From assembly GCA_903813345.2 (NCBI GenBank), contig CAIIXF020000002.1, positions 28,529,223 to 28,593,222 of the forward strand: 64,000 nt of DNA, written 5' to 3'. Under the pieces are notes generated by a model. The model saw only the letters and a list, made by a program, of their open reading frames with translations, was not told the origin of the DNA and did no database searches. The stretch's first letter is position 1. The number at the start of each line of letters is the position of its first letter. Shown in pieces: positions 36,948 to 48,956 of the stretch. A program made the translations under genes and the position numbers. This stretch comes from Owenia fusiformis. Lineage: Eukaryota; Annelida; Polychaeta; Sabellida; Oweniidae.

Positions 36948-39900
36948 ATGCAGCGTCTAAAGAGGGTTGTGATTGACCAAGCAAAATATTTTAACTGGTT
37001 CATGTCTTCAGGGAATACTACTCGTAGTGTAAAATCACAAGGATCAAAGACATTGAATGAAAATGTAACTAAATGTATTGTATCCGGCAAAAGAGAAGAA
37101 TTGTACCAAAATTTGAATTCTGGTTTTATTTCTTCTTCTTCATTGGGAATATATCACCAGGCGGCTGTCGTAACTACAGCAGATAAAGCGTCTCAAGTAG
37201 CAACGTAAGTAGATGTATATTGAAATGTATTGAATCTCAGCTCATTTAAATATTAAAATGTAAATTTACTGCATTGTATCAAGTACATATAAAACATGTT
37301 TTATATGTCTCTGATTGTATATACGTACACTCTAATTCTCAAATATTGGAAAGTTATAAACCACTGGTGATCCACTCGATTACGCTGGTTACCGAAACGG
37401 TTCGTTTTGGTAACAAAATGTCTGAACGTCGAAGGTATGATTTTTCTTATTTCCTCATTTCACGCGTTGTAGGTAGAATCCCAACGACATTTATTTTCAC
37501 AAACGTGTATCAGTATCATATGTTTTAGAAAATTCACATGTTTGCGAAAAAAATAGCTCAGAAGACAACAGAATCGTCGATTTAATTCCTCACTTAAGTT
37601 ACATAAACGGTATTGACTAAAAGTGCAGATCTTAACTGTTTTTCGAAAAACCGTTTCTGTAACTTAAGTGAGGAATTAAATCGACGATTCTGTTGTCTTA
37701 GCTTGTGAACTATGTGTTCGCAAATATGTACATTTTCTTAAACATATGATACTGTTATAGGTTTGTGATAAGAATGTCATGGGAATTCTGCCTACAACGT
37801 GTGAAATAAGGAAAAAAGAAAAATCGTACCTTCGATGTTCCGACATTTTGTTACCAAAACGAACCGTTTCGGTAACCAGCGTAATCGAGTGGATCACCAG
37901 TGTAAACGAAAGCTAAGTACATGGCCTCCTACGAACCACGAACAAAAATCTAACGCACCGGTCACACTTGTCCCTGTTATAAGCCTCCTTTTGTATTTCT
38001 AATTGTGATTAAATGATTGTAGAGACATCTTGATTAAAGGAGGCTCGGCAACAGATGCAGCAATAGCCGCCCTATTATGTAACGGAGTGATACATCCTCA
38101 GTATAACGGGCTGGGTGGAGGAATGTTTATGACCATATACGAAAGGTACAATTTATGGTTAATTCATTGAAACCATAATTGGAGAGAACTGGTATAGATA
38201 CAAAAACTGTACATGTAAAGCAGGGAATTTGTTAAAGGTTTTTTAATTTCCTAATTGGTGTCGATGTTATTTGCACGTACGTATCACTCATTCTATACAT
38301 GGTTTACATCTCAGCTTTGCAAGGACCTTGATTATTAGTTGAGGGATAATGATTTTTTAAACTGTAAAAACATTTGAAAAATTTAGTGGAAAAATGTACT
38401 GCTCCTACAAAATATTTTATTGTTTTAAGGGACTCTCAAAAAGTTACAATTTTAGATGCCAGAGAAGCGGCACCTTCCGATTCTACAGAACACATGTTCC
38501 AAGATGCACATGACCCACTTGCTTCCCAAATAGGTAGAAACATTTTCATACAGCCACGTGTCCCTGTTTGCCCCTGATTATTAATGCTCTAATTAATACA
38601 AAGTTGGCGTGGTTATAAACTGTTGTTTCTGCGTATTTATCAAAGCACAACCACGTTCAGTTTAGAAATAATATTTGAAATCGAGCCATCTACGTGCCGA
38701 TCATACTTTCTACCCTTGGACCACTGAGTCATTCACAAGCGCTTTGAAAATTAATGGATTAGGATTAATTAAACAAGCCCTGGACTCATTGAATTATACC
38801 ATGAAGGTGTTGTTTCCATTTTTTTCATGTAAAGTTTAGAAAACAACGCCTGGGTGGAATGAAGCGGTTCGTCTTGAGCAAAATATTTTCTACAAAATCA
38901 CTAAATAACATATTTAGATGAAACTTTTGCAAGGGTCAAGTATTGGCAAAGCATCAATTTGCAATCTCATCACCTTAACAACCATATACAACAAATGCCT
39001 CATGATCATTTCATGCACTGCTGTCATGTAAAAATACTGATTGGCTGGAATCTCACACACCTTACCTATCCATGTGTGAATATCATTTTAAACGCTCTAA
39101 TTCAGTAGTGACGTCATATTCTGAATTAAGATATAAAATTGTCGCCGACAATCCAATCAATCGAAGAAACTGTCTTTATAATGACACATTTATCGTGAGT
39201 ATTTGTACACAAGATTTGTCCCATTTGTTCACCATAGTATGTTATTTCATCACAGCTCAAAATCTTACAGTTGACCCCGGAACAACCTAAGATTGCGTTC
39301 TAAGGCGATGTGCAGGTTTAATTCCCACTTCACCTGCATTTGTTACTAACCCGCACAAAACGATGCGGGAATTGATATAGCTTAACACCCATAGAAAAAT
39401 GATTTCTTCTAATTTGCTTGTATAAATTATTAGCTGTACGTACACATTGGCCTGAGCTTTAACTATATAATATATTGAACTTTTGAAAACGGAAAGACAC
39501 TTTCTCTTACTTTTACTTTTCATGATACTTTATCCTGTCTCTAGGTGGTTTGGCTATCGCAGTACCTGGTGAAGTAAGAGGAATGTGGGAGGCTCACAAA
39601 TTATTTGGAAAACTGCCTTGGGCGGACTTATTTCAGCCTGCCATTAATCTTGCCGAACAGGGCACTCCTTTCAATGCACAAAATTTAAATTGGGCAAATA
39701 TAATCAGCGGTAAAAAAACAGATGCGCAATCAAAATATTACAATAAAATCGAAGGGGGTGAGAACCTGCTCAGTCGCTTCGAGGAACTAAGGTAAATAAA
39801 ATATCAGAAAATGAAGACGAAAATTCTCACTATTGTTACATGTTAATACGTAATACATTAACGTGTAATAGAACCCCATAAAATTCTTTGAGAACAAATT

Positions 39901-42900
39901 CTCTGAGATTTGAACCCTTTCTTAAACAATACGAGGGGTGATTCAAAAGACCTACAAATACAAAAGGACCATATGTAAGTGAACCTATTTACGATAATCG
40001 ATGATATTCAAATTATGTTATCATTCTAAAGCCTGCGACAATCATGTGTGTTGATATCAACGACAATTAATTTAATGTGTTCCATTTTAGCAACGGGTAA
40101 TCGTCACCATTATGTATGTACTGAAAATATTGCTTGCTTTTTCTGAAAAATAGCTCAATTGTAACTTATTTGACAAAATTAAAGTTTGAACATATAAACT
40201 TGGACAACAAAATATATAATAAAGTCCGTCGAAAATTACCAATGGTTTAATAAAGAATGATTACAACCCAGCTCCAAAAGGGGATTGTTTGATATTTATT
40301 ACTCATGTAATAGAATGAATACGTTTTATTATGTCCATATATTTTGTATCCTCCAACACACGCCTAACTCATTCAATTTTACATTAACATTCATTTTTTT
40401 GCAAATGATATATAATTGAGAATTTATGTAACAAGTTTTGATTACTACATTGGATTAGTTTCATTTCTCAAACTTATATTTCGAAATCAGATACGTATTT
40501 ACCTGAGATCTTAAAGCCCCCCTCACATATGAACGAATCCAATAAGCGTAGTTTTGCGAATTTGATGGGAACGTAAATATGCGAACCGACCGAAGCATCA
40601 TTGCGCATGCTTCCGAAGCTTTCCGAGTGGATAATTACACATACGAACACCCCTACGATGTTCAACGTACATATAATAATGGGAACGAAGTCCTATTCGC
40701 CAATACACGCAAGTTGACGTCGTGGGCCTTTCGTTCATATGTGAGGAGGCCTTAATGTTTGAGGATACAAAATATCGGACAACACAACTTAAATTCACTA
40801 CAAAAATAACAATATTTTGTCGCCATTTTGGAGCTGATCGCAAACATACTTTCTAGTTTTATATAGGTTGTAAAATATCAATTCAATCGATGTGCTGTCA
40901 TCCAGGACTATATTAACTGCAAAGAAAACTAGACTTTGATTTTTTGTCAAAAAACTTTACATATCTAACACAAATGCTAAAGGGAAAGGAAAACTATTAA
41001 GAAACCTAGCAAGAAAGGCAAATTCTATAGGGTACCCCAGAACCCATGAGAATTTTTTGAGGGAGGTTAAAGGCATGCGTTGATGTACTTGAAACTTGCC
41101 ACCCACACTGGTTAAACATGTATTGTGGTATATGTGTTAAAGTTTTCAATCATGTTAATTTGAAGAAAAATCACTCAAGCCTACATTGTAGTTTATCTCC
41201 CTGAAAATATTCTCGTGAGTTCTGGGACACCCTGTAACTGTAAACCTGTCATAAGAAAAAGACTCTATAGACTCTATAGTGTATATCCCGAAACCATGAT
41301 CTAACTTGAAAGAAATTATGTCTAACATCCCCATTTCCCTCAATCGAGAACAGAACACCAATGGCCTGTTCATTCATAGAAGTAATAACAATCATGTTGA
41401 AGAAAAAATTTAAAAATGCCACTAGCCACTACTCATAACACCAAGCTAACATAAAGCTGTTTGAAGATAAAATACGCGATATTTTTTATATAGCCAGTTA
41501 TGTTGTTATCAAAATAACACATATAAAATGTCGTTGATATCAACACGCATGTCGCAGGCTTTAGAAGGATAACATAATTTGAAAATATCAATTATCGCAA
41601 ATAGGCCCAAAGTATAGTGTTTGAATGTAAATCATAAATTGCTCTTCATGTAGAAAATGATGAAGAACCATTGAATAGGTTCTGTAATAAAATTCCTAGT
41701 GAAATCACAGGCTATGAGTCCAGCACAAATGACATGGTGACCATCCAGGCCCCGTATATCGCGAGCAAGTTCCCGCCTGTTACATCACGAGCAATAAACT
41801 CGTGTTAGAAGCGGGGCCTTGAGAGGTATGATAAAATATTTTTATCGTTGAAGAACGTCGTTGCCCTGCAATTGAAATAGCCAGTGTACTATGAGATAAA
41901 GTTATACTGAGTTTCACTTACTAACATTCCATAGAAATGTTTATATTTCAATTTTATTATATTTCTCGAGGCCCCGCTTCTAACACGAGCTCGTTGCTGC
42001 GATGTCAGCGGGGCCTGGATAAACACCGTGTATGAGTTTACCTATGATGTATACCATCAATGTTATTTGTACGTAATTGAAAGGTCAATGCTAACTAAAG
42101 AGGGAAGTAACGAGCTGCTTCAAATAGGAGACACACAAAAGCGTCCCAAACTTGCTGAAACATTAAACAATATTGCAAGGGAAGGTGGAAATGCATTTTA
42201 TGAAGGCCCCCTAGCTGAAACTATCATTGAAGAGATACAAAAAAGTGGTATGTAAAACAAGATTTGTACAGAATATCACCCCAAATGAACCTGAAATTGA
42301 GGTTGTATCCAAATCTATACTTTGACATTAAGATGTTCATTATGTTTTGTTTCAATCAATGGTTTCATTATTTTTTTTACATAAAGCCAGAACATATTCT
42401 ATACGCCCGTGTTAAAGTGAACTACCTGTACATATATTTTCATAAGAGCATTAGATGGTTTTCTACAGGAAAATAAAATTTTGGGTCACCGACTTTGAGT
42501 TTTTATCATTGATCTGAATAAAATATTATTTATTTTTCGTAAATTATATAATAAAGTCAGAAATACATATTCATCCATTCAACCTGAAATGTTAACAGAT
42601 CGATGCAAAACCAGACTAGTGCTAATATTGGGTTTTGACTAGTATGCTGACTTAATCAGATTGTGGTCATTTTGAATTCTTAATTGATAAATCAGCAATT
42701 TTGAACTTTTACACGTTTGTAATGCCTGGGTCACATATGCGCCGATCCATCGGCCGGCGCCCAGCCGATTGAGTGTTTTGTTCAATATTGTATTCAATTT
42801 TGAACAAAATACTCAATCGGCCGGGCGCCGTAGTGAAAATCGGAGCCTATGTGACCAAGGCATAAAGAGGATTGCTCCCAGGGTTCCAACTCGATATCTT

Positions 42901-45900
42901 TATTAATCTCTAATTTGTGCAGTTGTGCTGATTTCTACGGCAAAGTTCCACGAGTAAGCTGAAAGGAAGATGGTCGATATTCAAGTGACCTTGACCGATA
43001 TCATCAACCTTCAAAATGTCGTTATTTTCTGACATTATAACTGACTTTAAATTCATAATCAGCAATCCAAAAGATTCGAACAAACATTTTTTACACTTTT
43101 TGTGGTATTGACGCGATATTTATTACTATGTCATGTCTTGTTTGATATCATTCCAGGATTTGATTTGAAATTTAACACAACTGAGGAGGAAATTAATAGC
43201 TACCATACGATCACAGAGGCTATCAAACTCGGCTATGCTGCAAGAACCTGTTTCGGTGATATGGATTACCAAACTGACTCCGAAGTATTAGATGTAAATT
43301 ACATTTTTATGTACACTGAACTTCAAATAACTGACATCGATTCAATTTTAAATCAAGTTAATTTTTTCTTGAATTTCATTTTTTCCTATATATTAATTGA
43401 ATTCGAAATAAGGCCATTCAAACGATATATCTAGATAAAATTCCTAAAAAGATTCAATCGCATAGGTTATTTTATTTTTCTAGCTTTTACATTGTATGAG
43501 TAACCCAGATCACATTGCCTCCATCCGGTCGACAATATCGAACAAAACATTCCCTGCGTCCCACTACAGTCCCTATAGCTCTAAGACAGACGCTGGAACA
43601 GCACAGATTAGCATATTGGCACCTAACGGAGATGCGGTTTCTTTGACAACGTCTTTGAATAGTGGGTATGCGAATTTTTCATTAAAATTGTTAATATGCT
43701 TTCATTTTTTGTTCATAAGAAATATCGCTGGCCATCATAAGTGAAATAAGTTGTATTATTTGGATCTCGGATGTCTAAGTATCCACTTGTTATGCACTAA
43801 GTTGTTCACGGAACATATACATGTACCTTAAAAACCTAACAACCCGAGACTCTCATATTTAGGTATGGATCTTTGGTAAAAGGAAGAACAACCGGCATCA
43901 TCTACAATGGTTCAATGAACGACTTCAGCAGACAGGGCATAACTAACGGACTTCCTGCGTCACCAAACAACTACATCGTTCCTGGAAAACGTCCGCAGTC
44001 TTCTATGTCACCCATTATCGCGATGGATGCCTCTGGCAATGTAGTACTGGTTCAAGGCTCTTCCGGGGGTGCGAAAATTATAGCAGTATCATCTATGGTA
44101 GGCCCATATACAAGGGCCGATCCAGAAGTTCTGATAAAAAGTCTTTAACTTAAAAGTGTATCATTCGTATTCCACAATATTTTCAGAGAAACAGGGTCAT
44201 TTATTCCCTCATAAGATATAAAAATTTGCTGGTAATGAATACTCGTGAAGTTATGGTTGCTATGGTAACCTCAATAACGTTATAGCGGGGCAGGGTAAAA
44301 CTTGTGAAGTTTAAAATTGGGTTTCTTTTGAACAAATGATCAAAACCCCATTACGAGGTTACATAATTTTACAAATGTCTGATTTAACCGTAACTGCTGT
44401 TATGTCCTCTTCTCATAAGTGTGAAATCATTATAAATCCTGTTTGATACAGAAAACATGAACGCTTCATGATACATTAGACAAGCAAGACATGAGACACT
44501 AAGCTTTCAATTCATCTACGTAAAGCAATTCCTAAAAAGCTACCGAACAGAGCCAAAGATTCAAACATGTTTGACTAGGACAACACATGGTATCACAAAT
44601 CTGACATGATCTGCAATATTATCAGCAAAAAGTTAAATATGTAGGTATTAAGTCATTTTCCATACTTCCTAGATAATGCCCCCTGGACCCGAGTTGTTGT
44701 ATTTTGACATTGGACCGGTGTGAAAGAAATTATGGTCCCCTGGGCCGGAATTATGGTCCCCTTTCTTAAAGGCCCTTACTGGCCCTGATTGTGGATACGA
44801 TAATAAGGGAAAGAGTTGTACTTAGGTCACCATATATATCAATTGAGAGTAGGACCATAATTTGATAGGACCTCCTACCCTTTTACACCGGCCCTAAAGA
44901 GAGGGATCCGAGTGTCCCATATTTTAGAACATTTGTTGAAATCAAGAATGCTGTCAACACCTCACTAGAACTGAAAAGGTGTGTAGATACCAGGGCGTAT
45001 TAATGTAGTATATTAATGCAGAAGGACATTATTTGAGTATCTTCGTTAAGTTTTATCTTTAATAGGATTGCACAGTTGGATTAAGTTTTTTAGATTTTCA
45101 ATATGAGTTATGACGTCAATATGGGCTCAAATCCTTGACCAAGTGCCTCTACCATGGGGTAGGAAAAGTGTGATCACCGAAAATTCTATCAATAAATCAT
45201 TCTGAAAATTCCTGTATAGGTATATAAATCATGTAAGTTGTGTAAGAATTTCAAGTGATTTCCTTTACTTAGGAAAAGGATACAGCATTTTTATCAGAAC
45301 TTCTTGACCGGCCTTTGTATTATGTTTTTGAGACGTTTTGATTGGAATTAAATTTCAAGACGTGTTATTGTCCAAAGAGTGATGACATCAACATGCAACA
45401 TGTGTCTGAAATAGCCATTGAGAAGAATTAAGTTACACGAACACCTAAGGGGGGGGGGTCAAAAGGGCACCCCCCCCCTTGTAAAATTTTTATTAGTATA
45501 GCTAGGATGTTCAAACTTTCCCCAAATATACTTCATTCAATTCTCTACAACTTGGTGTAATAACTTTAACAGCCATGATGATGTAAGATTGCGTAATTTT
45601 ATTCTAAAGACAACACGTATGGTAGCTAGCTTTTTACCGATTTTGTCAATTGGAGCTGATGATGACATCATAATAAATTAATAACGAACTAGTAAAGCTA
45701 GGATGGTCAATTTTTCCAAAAATATACTTTATTCAATTCTCTAAAACTTGGTGTAATAACATTAACAACTTTGATGATGTAAGATTGCATAATTTTATTC
45801 TAAAGGCAACAGTATTGTAGAAATAGTGCTAGCTTTTTCCGATTTTGTCTATTGGAGCTGATGATTAAGCCTACATCATAATAAATCAATTACCCTATGT

Positions 45901-46901
45901 GCAATTTTGCTGATTTTTTCAGAAAACATTTTTTATATCTGTAGCTCCAGCTACTGAAAATTTGAAGATCCTACCAGATGCCAATAAAAAGTGATGGGGA
46001 AAAAACTTAACAGGGGGGTCACCCCCCCCCCCCCCTTAGGGCTTCTAGGGTTAAAAGGTTGTCATCATTCAATATTTAAGTTTTAAAAGTGGTAATTCCA
46101 TAATAAAGAATGTACATATAAAGTGAGTTTGCCTCTTCTAGACTGCGTTGCAAGTTTTGAAGCTGAAGAAGACAATTAAAGAGGCGCTCGATTCACCGAG
46201 AATTCACCATCAATTAGACCCGGATGTACTTTTTGTTGAGCAAGGAATATCTGAAGTAAGTTCACGTTGTCACATACTAATCATACTTAGAGAAAACTTC
46301 GTAATCAGTTGTGATTAGGCTGGAAACAATTTTTCTGGAAACGACACGACACGTCTCCTATAATATCAAAAATATCACTAGCTGTTATATGTGCAGATGA
46401 TAACACAATAGTCTTGGAATAAAATTACATCGAAGCATATGACCTCTGTAGCGGGTTTTTATTTCGTAATTTGTAAAAAACGGCCCGTAGCCAGAATTTG
46501 CCATGAGGGTTCACTTTTTCAAAAATTCCAGGGGCGTTCACTTTTGACAGTGTGGCCAAAAAAGGCCGAAAATCACTTAAAAATGCTCAGAATGGTGAAA
46601 ACTGAATGATTCTGAAAACAACTGGACAAGGGAAGGGGTTCGCTCAAACCCCCGAACCCCCCCCCCCTCCCATACCCCCACTGGCTACAGAGAAAATATT
46701 GCATTGAATCGAATTTATTTATTGTTTCAGGCTGTCATAGAGGGCTTCAGGGAGAAAGGTCACGTTTGTGAGAAAGTAAAAGAAATAGGATCTGCCGTTC
46801 AAGCAATTCATAGAAAGGGTGATAGCAAGATAACTGCTATTCTATACTCATCACTCTCTATCATAAGACACAACACACATTTCTTCAGTTTCAAGAAATG
46901 A
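36948..46901 (+). CDS. GGT: gamma-glutamyltransferase-like GGT-C, 10 exons, 577 aa, one exon missing
   Basis: Exons: 36948-37204, 38023-38145, 38430-38533, 39545-39791, 42084-42247, 43157-43293, 43484-43665, 43863-44097, 46142-46255, 46731-46901. The start is fixed by an in-frame TAA directly before the ATG; no membrane anchor follows. Compared with GGT-B, the 150-nt exon encoding [13 protein letters not shown] to ILALLDG is absent, yet both neighbouring phases are 1, so the frame is kept. Present are the substrate Arg at 138 (DAREAAP), catalytic Thr 383 in TDAGTAQ, D425 and SS451-452. Human GGT1 Glu420 corresponds to Ser422, and the D before the key Asp is N (GSMNDF). The last exon is altered by a 574-bp insertion. 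Loss of a core piece of the large subunit argues for a decaying or strongly diverged gene, but there is no internal stop. Confidence 0.88.
37362..37902. mobile_element. 541-bp foldback element in GGT-C intron 1
   Basis: The arms are nearly perfect over about 250 bp, from CACTGGTGATCCACTCGATT to the inverse AATCGAGTGGATCACCAGTG. A 5-bp repeat, TAAAC, flanks both sides (37357-37361 and 37903-37907). Inner pairs include CGTCGATTTAATTCCTCACT with AGTGAGGAATTAAATCGACG. The 73-84 codon ORFs on each strand are mirror images of the arms. Confidence 0.9.
39982..41616. mobile_element. long foldback element in GGT-C intron 4
   Basis: The left arm, 39982-40095, is the inverse of 41510-41616. Shared sequence includes TTCAAATTATGTTATC, CTAAAGCCTGCGACA and GTTGATATCAACGACA. 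The interior of about 1.4 kb has no convincing gene and carries the separate element F3 (40515-40752). Confidence 0.8.
40515..40752. mobile_element. foldback MITE F3 with TAA target duplication
   Basis: The element is 238 bp between TAA at 40512-40514 and 40753-40755. The left end is AGCCCCCCTCACATATGAAC, and the right end is the inverse of AGGCCTCCTCACATATGAAC. As in F1, eight bases separate the TAA from TCACA. It is nested in the larger foldback of GGT-C intron 4. Confidence 0.9.
41745..42018. mobile_element. 274-bp foldback MITE before GGT-C exon 5
   Basis: The ends are CCAGGCCCCG and CGGGGCCTGG. An inner pair, CTCGTGTTAGAAGCGGGGCC against GGCCCCGCTTCTAACACGAG, makes a second hairpin. It ends 65 bp before the exon 5 acceptor. 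Confidence 0.85.
42723..42862. mobile_element. foldback MITE F4 with TAA target duplication
   Basis: The element is 140 bp between TAA at 42720-42722 and 42863-42865. Its ends are TGCCTGGGTCACATATGCGC and the inverse of TGCCTTGGTCACATAGGC. The inner stem CCGATTGAGTGTTTTGTTCA pairs with TGAACAAAATACTCAATCGG. Eight bases lie between TAA and TCACA at both ends. It sits in the GGT-C intron where the missing exon would be expected. Confidence 0.92.
44715..44891. mobile_element. 177-bp MITE, copy 2 (GGT-C intron 9)
   Basis: This is a near-identical relative of 30902-31074, with the same CCGGTGTGAAAG and CTTTTACACCGG ends and the same orientation. The two copies lie at different places in their genes, so they inserted separately. 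Confidence 0.9.
45440..46045. repeat. tandem ~200-bp repeat between G/C runs
   Basis: Two copies (about 45494-45690 and 45694-45895) share CTTGGTGTAATAAC, GATGATGTAAGATTGC, AATTTTATTCTAAAG and TTGGAGCTGATGAT. They are bounded by GGGGTCAAAAGGGCACCCCC at the left and GGGGGGTCACCCCCCC at the right, in GGT-C intron 9. Confidence 0.8.
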
Positions 46902-47413
46902 GAGCGCTTGGCACGCGTGTTTATTAATGAACATAGTACAGCAGTTACATAAATAATGAGAACATGACAATGTATACGCATACAGTGAGTGAGTTAGTGA
47001 ATGTCACTGGAAAATACAAAACAGTATAACTGCACATGTATGACAATTCGATTGACACCATTAAAACCTCATCCAATTAATTAGGATTTATGAGGACTCT
47101 TAAACTAAGCAAAGACCCAAATTATCGAGGCCAAAATTCAAAAAAGGTCTTTGCAGAGATAAAAAGGTATGCCAATCAAAATATCAATTTGTACGATCAA
47201 AATCTGACAAAATTTATGAAACATACAGAAATAATATAATCTACAAATTAGGAGTTAAGTGTATTCCTCGCACGCTGGCAAGCCTCAGAATGACGTGTTC
47301 CTAACACTTACTCACTCACTCCAAACACAAATAACCGCCAAACCGTTCAGCCAATAGAAATCATTTATGTTCTCAAGTCGCTACACTGCGTTCCGCTTCA
47401 CCGAACATAAATA
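46840..47413. mobile_element. 574-bp insertion in last exon of GGT-C
   Basis: Up to GATAACTGCTA the exon matches GGT-B. The matching rest of the exon (AATAGTGATTATAGACG, then a GGAGGTGGC region and a stop near 47455) resumes after 574 bp. GCTA occurs at both junctions (46836-46839 and 47414-47417), which fits a 4-bp target duplication. The insert has no clear terminal inverted repeat; a weak internal inverted pair (GTGAGTGAGTTAGT and ACTTACTCACTCAC) is present. Family unknown. Confidence 0.8.
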
Positions 47414-47615
47414 GCTAATAGTGATTATAGACGAGTCGGAGGTGGCTGTAACGGATTTTAACAGATAACCGACGTAATAGAAAAGGTTCGCCTATAATTA
47501 AGTGAAAGCACAACTTGCAATGTATGTTTTTTATGTAGTTATACGTTATAAATATAACTTATACGTTATAAATAGAACTTTTAACTTGGACTTTTATTCC
47601 ACGGTGAAAATGATC

Positions 47616-47621
47616 AATAAA
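47616..47621 (+). terminator. candidate poly(A) signal for GGT-C
   Basis: AATAAA lies about 160 nt after the ancestral GGT-C stop codon and about 715 nt after the present one. Use is unproven. Confidence 0.3.
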
Positions 47622-48139
47622 GGAGGGCCTATTGCTCTTCCTTGACTAATTGGGACTATAGCTAAAATTCTATTTCTCTTAGTAAGATATAGCTCAGTTG
47701 CTTATAAAACAAGCATCAAGACTTGGCCGAATTCATGAATAACTTAGAAAAATCGTTATCATTATATTCCTAAAATTTGATTGTATTGTTTGACCTCTTG
47801 CGATTATATGGAAAAATTCTGGTAATAAAATGTTTTAAATGGTAAGAAAACTAATATGTTCCAATCATAAATTACCTAAATATTCCACACAATTTTGTTG
47901 AATCTGCTTGGTTCATAATTGAAAAACAAACAAAATCTATAGAATATTTTTTACATTATGATAATCTATTTTGTTGTTCGTATGTTTAGAATAACGGTCT
48001 GTGTCTTATAAAATGTATAAAAGTTCGAATCAAAATCTTTACGTTTTTTACCCCTTGTGATGAAAGACATTTCGACCCTAAAGCCGGAAGTTTTTTTCAG
48101 CAAATGGTATTTTAAAAGAATCAAGCCATATGCACCTCC

Positions 48140-48364
48140 ATAAATATTGCTTCAAATGTTGCTGCGCTACGGTGTGCTATGGATCCTTCATATTCGGAAG
48201 TCATACCATGGACTATCTATCAAGGGATCGAAGTTGCCAATTATAACATTCGAGATAAAACATATTTCCAGGGCTCGTCACCTAGAATCACACGATTTGA
48301 AATGTTAAAAGCAGTGGCAAATAAAATACGTGATGAAATGAAATTTGCATTGCAAAGAGCTTGA
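48140..48364 (+). other. unassigned open frame after GGT-C
   Basis: The frame from about 48140 (ATG at 48179) to TGA at 48364 encodes a compositionally ordinary stretch (SEVIPWTIYQGIEVANYN, then EMLKAVANKIRDEMKFALQ). It looks more protein-like than most spacer frames, but I recognise no family and see no neighbouring exon. It may be a fragment of a gene or of a transposon. Confidence 0.2.
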
Positions 48365-48956
48365 TTGTCTCTTTTCCATACATATGTACAACCCATATCT
48401 ATGTGACCAGTAGATATAAAAGTGCAGTTTTTACAATCAATGATCAATATACAATTCTGCCACACGTGACACCACGAGCAGAACAAATTAAAGCGCTATT
48501 GAGAAAAGTTACTTGATTTTTTATTGATATATTGCAAAATTCAAACCAATCTCCCATTGAAGATGATCCATTATATTGTCGTACTAGTTTGAGAACTTGA
48601 TCGGAGGTCTCGCCTTTATAAATTTGGTAAAAACTAAAGTTCAAAATTGCATGGCTAGGTAGCTTATCAAACAACAAATATTAAGGCAAATATTAAAACA
48701 CTTTCTTGCCAATAAGAAAAGTGAATAAATATCACTACTTAGTTAACTTGCGTTAATTAATATTACCGTTTAGTATTAAGAATTTCAAATTGGTTCTGAT
48801 CGTGACGTCATGGGAAGTTAACTTTGAGACGCATAAATAGTCGGAATAAGACAGTTTATACTTCCTAATATCCACTAAATTGAATATCCACCAAATAGAA
48901 TTATCGAAATATGTCACTTTAATATCAAAGCAAGTACCAATTTAACCAGTCTGGTT

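Noticed and set aside
37274-37897. Mirror ORFs containing [13 protein letters not shown] on both strands
   Set aside because: They are two arms of the same foldback element and not two genes.
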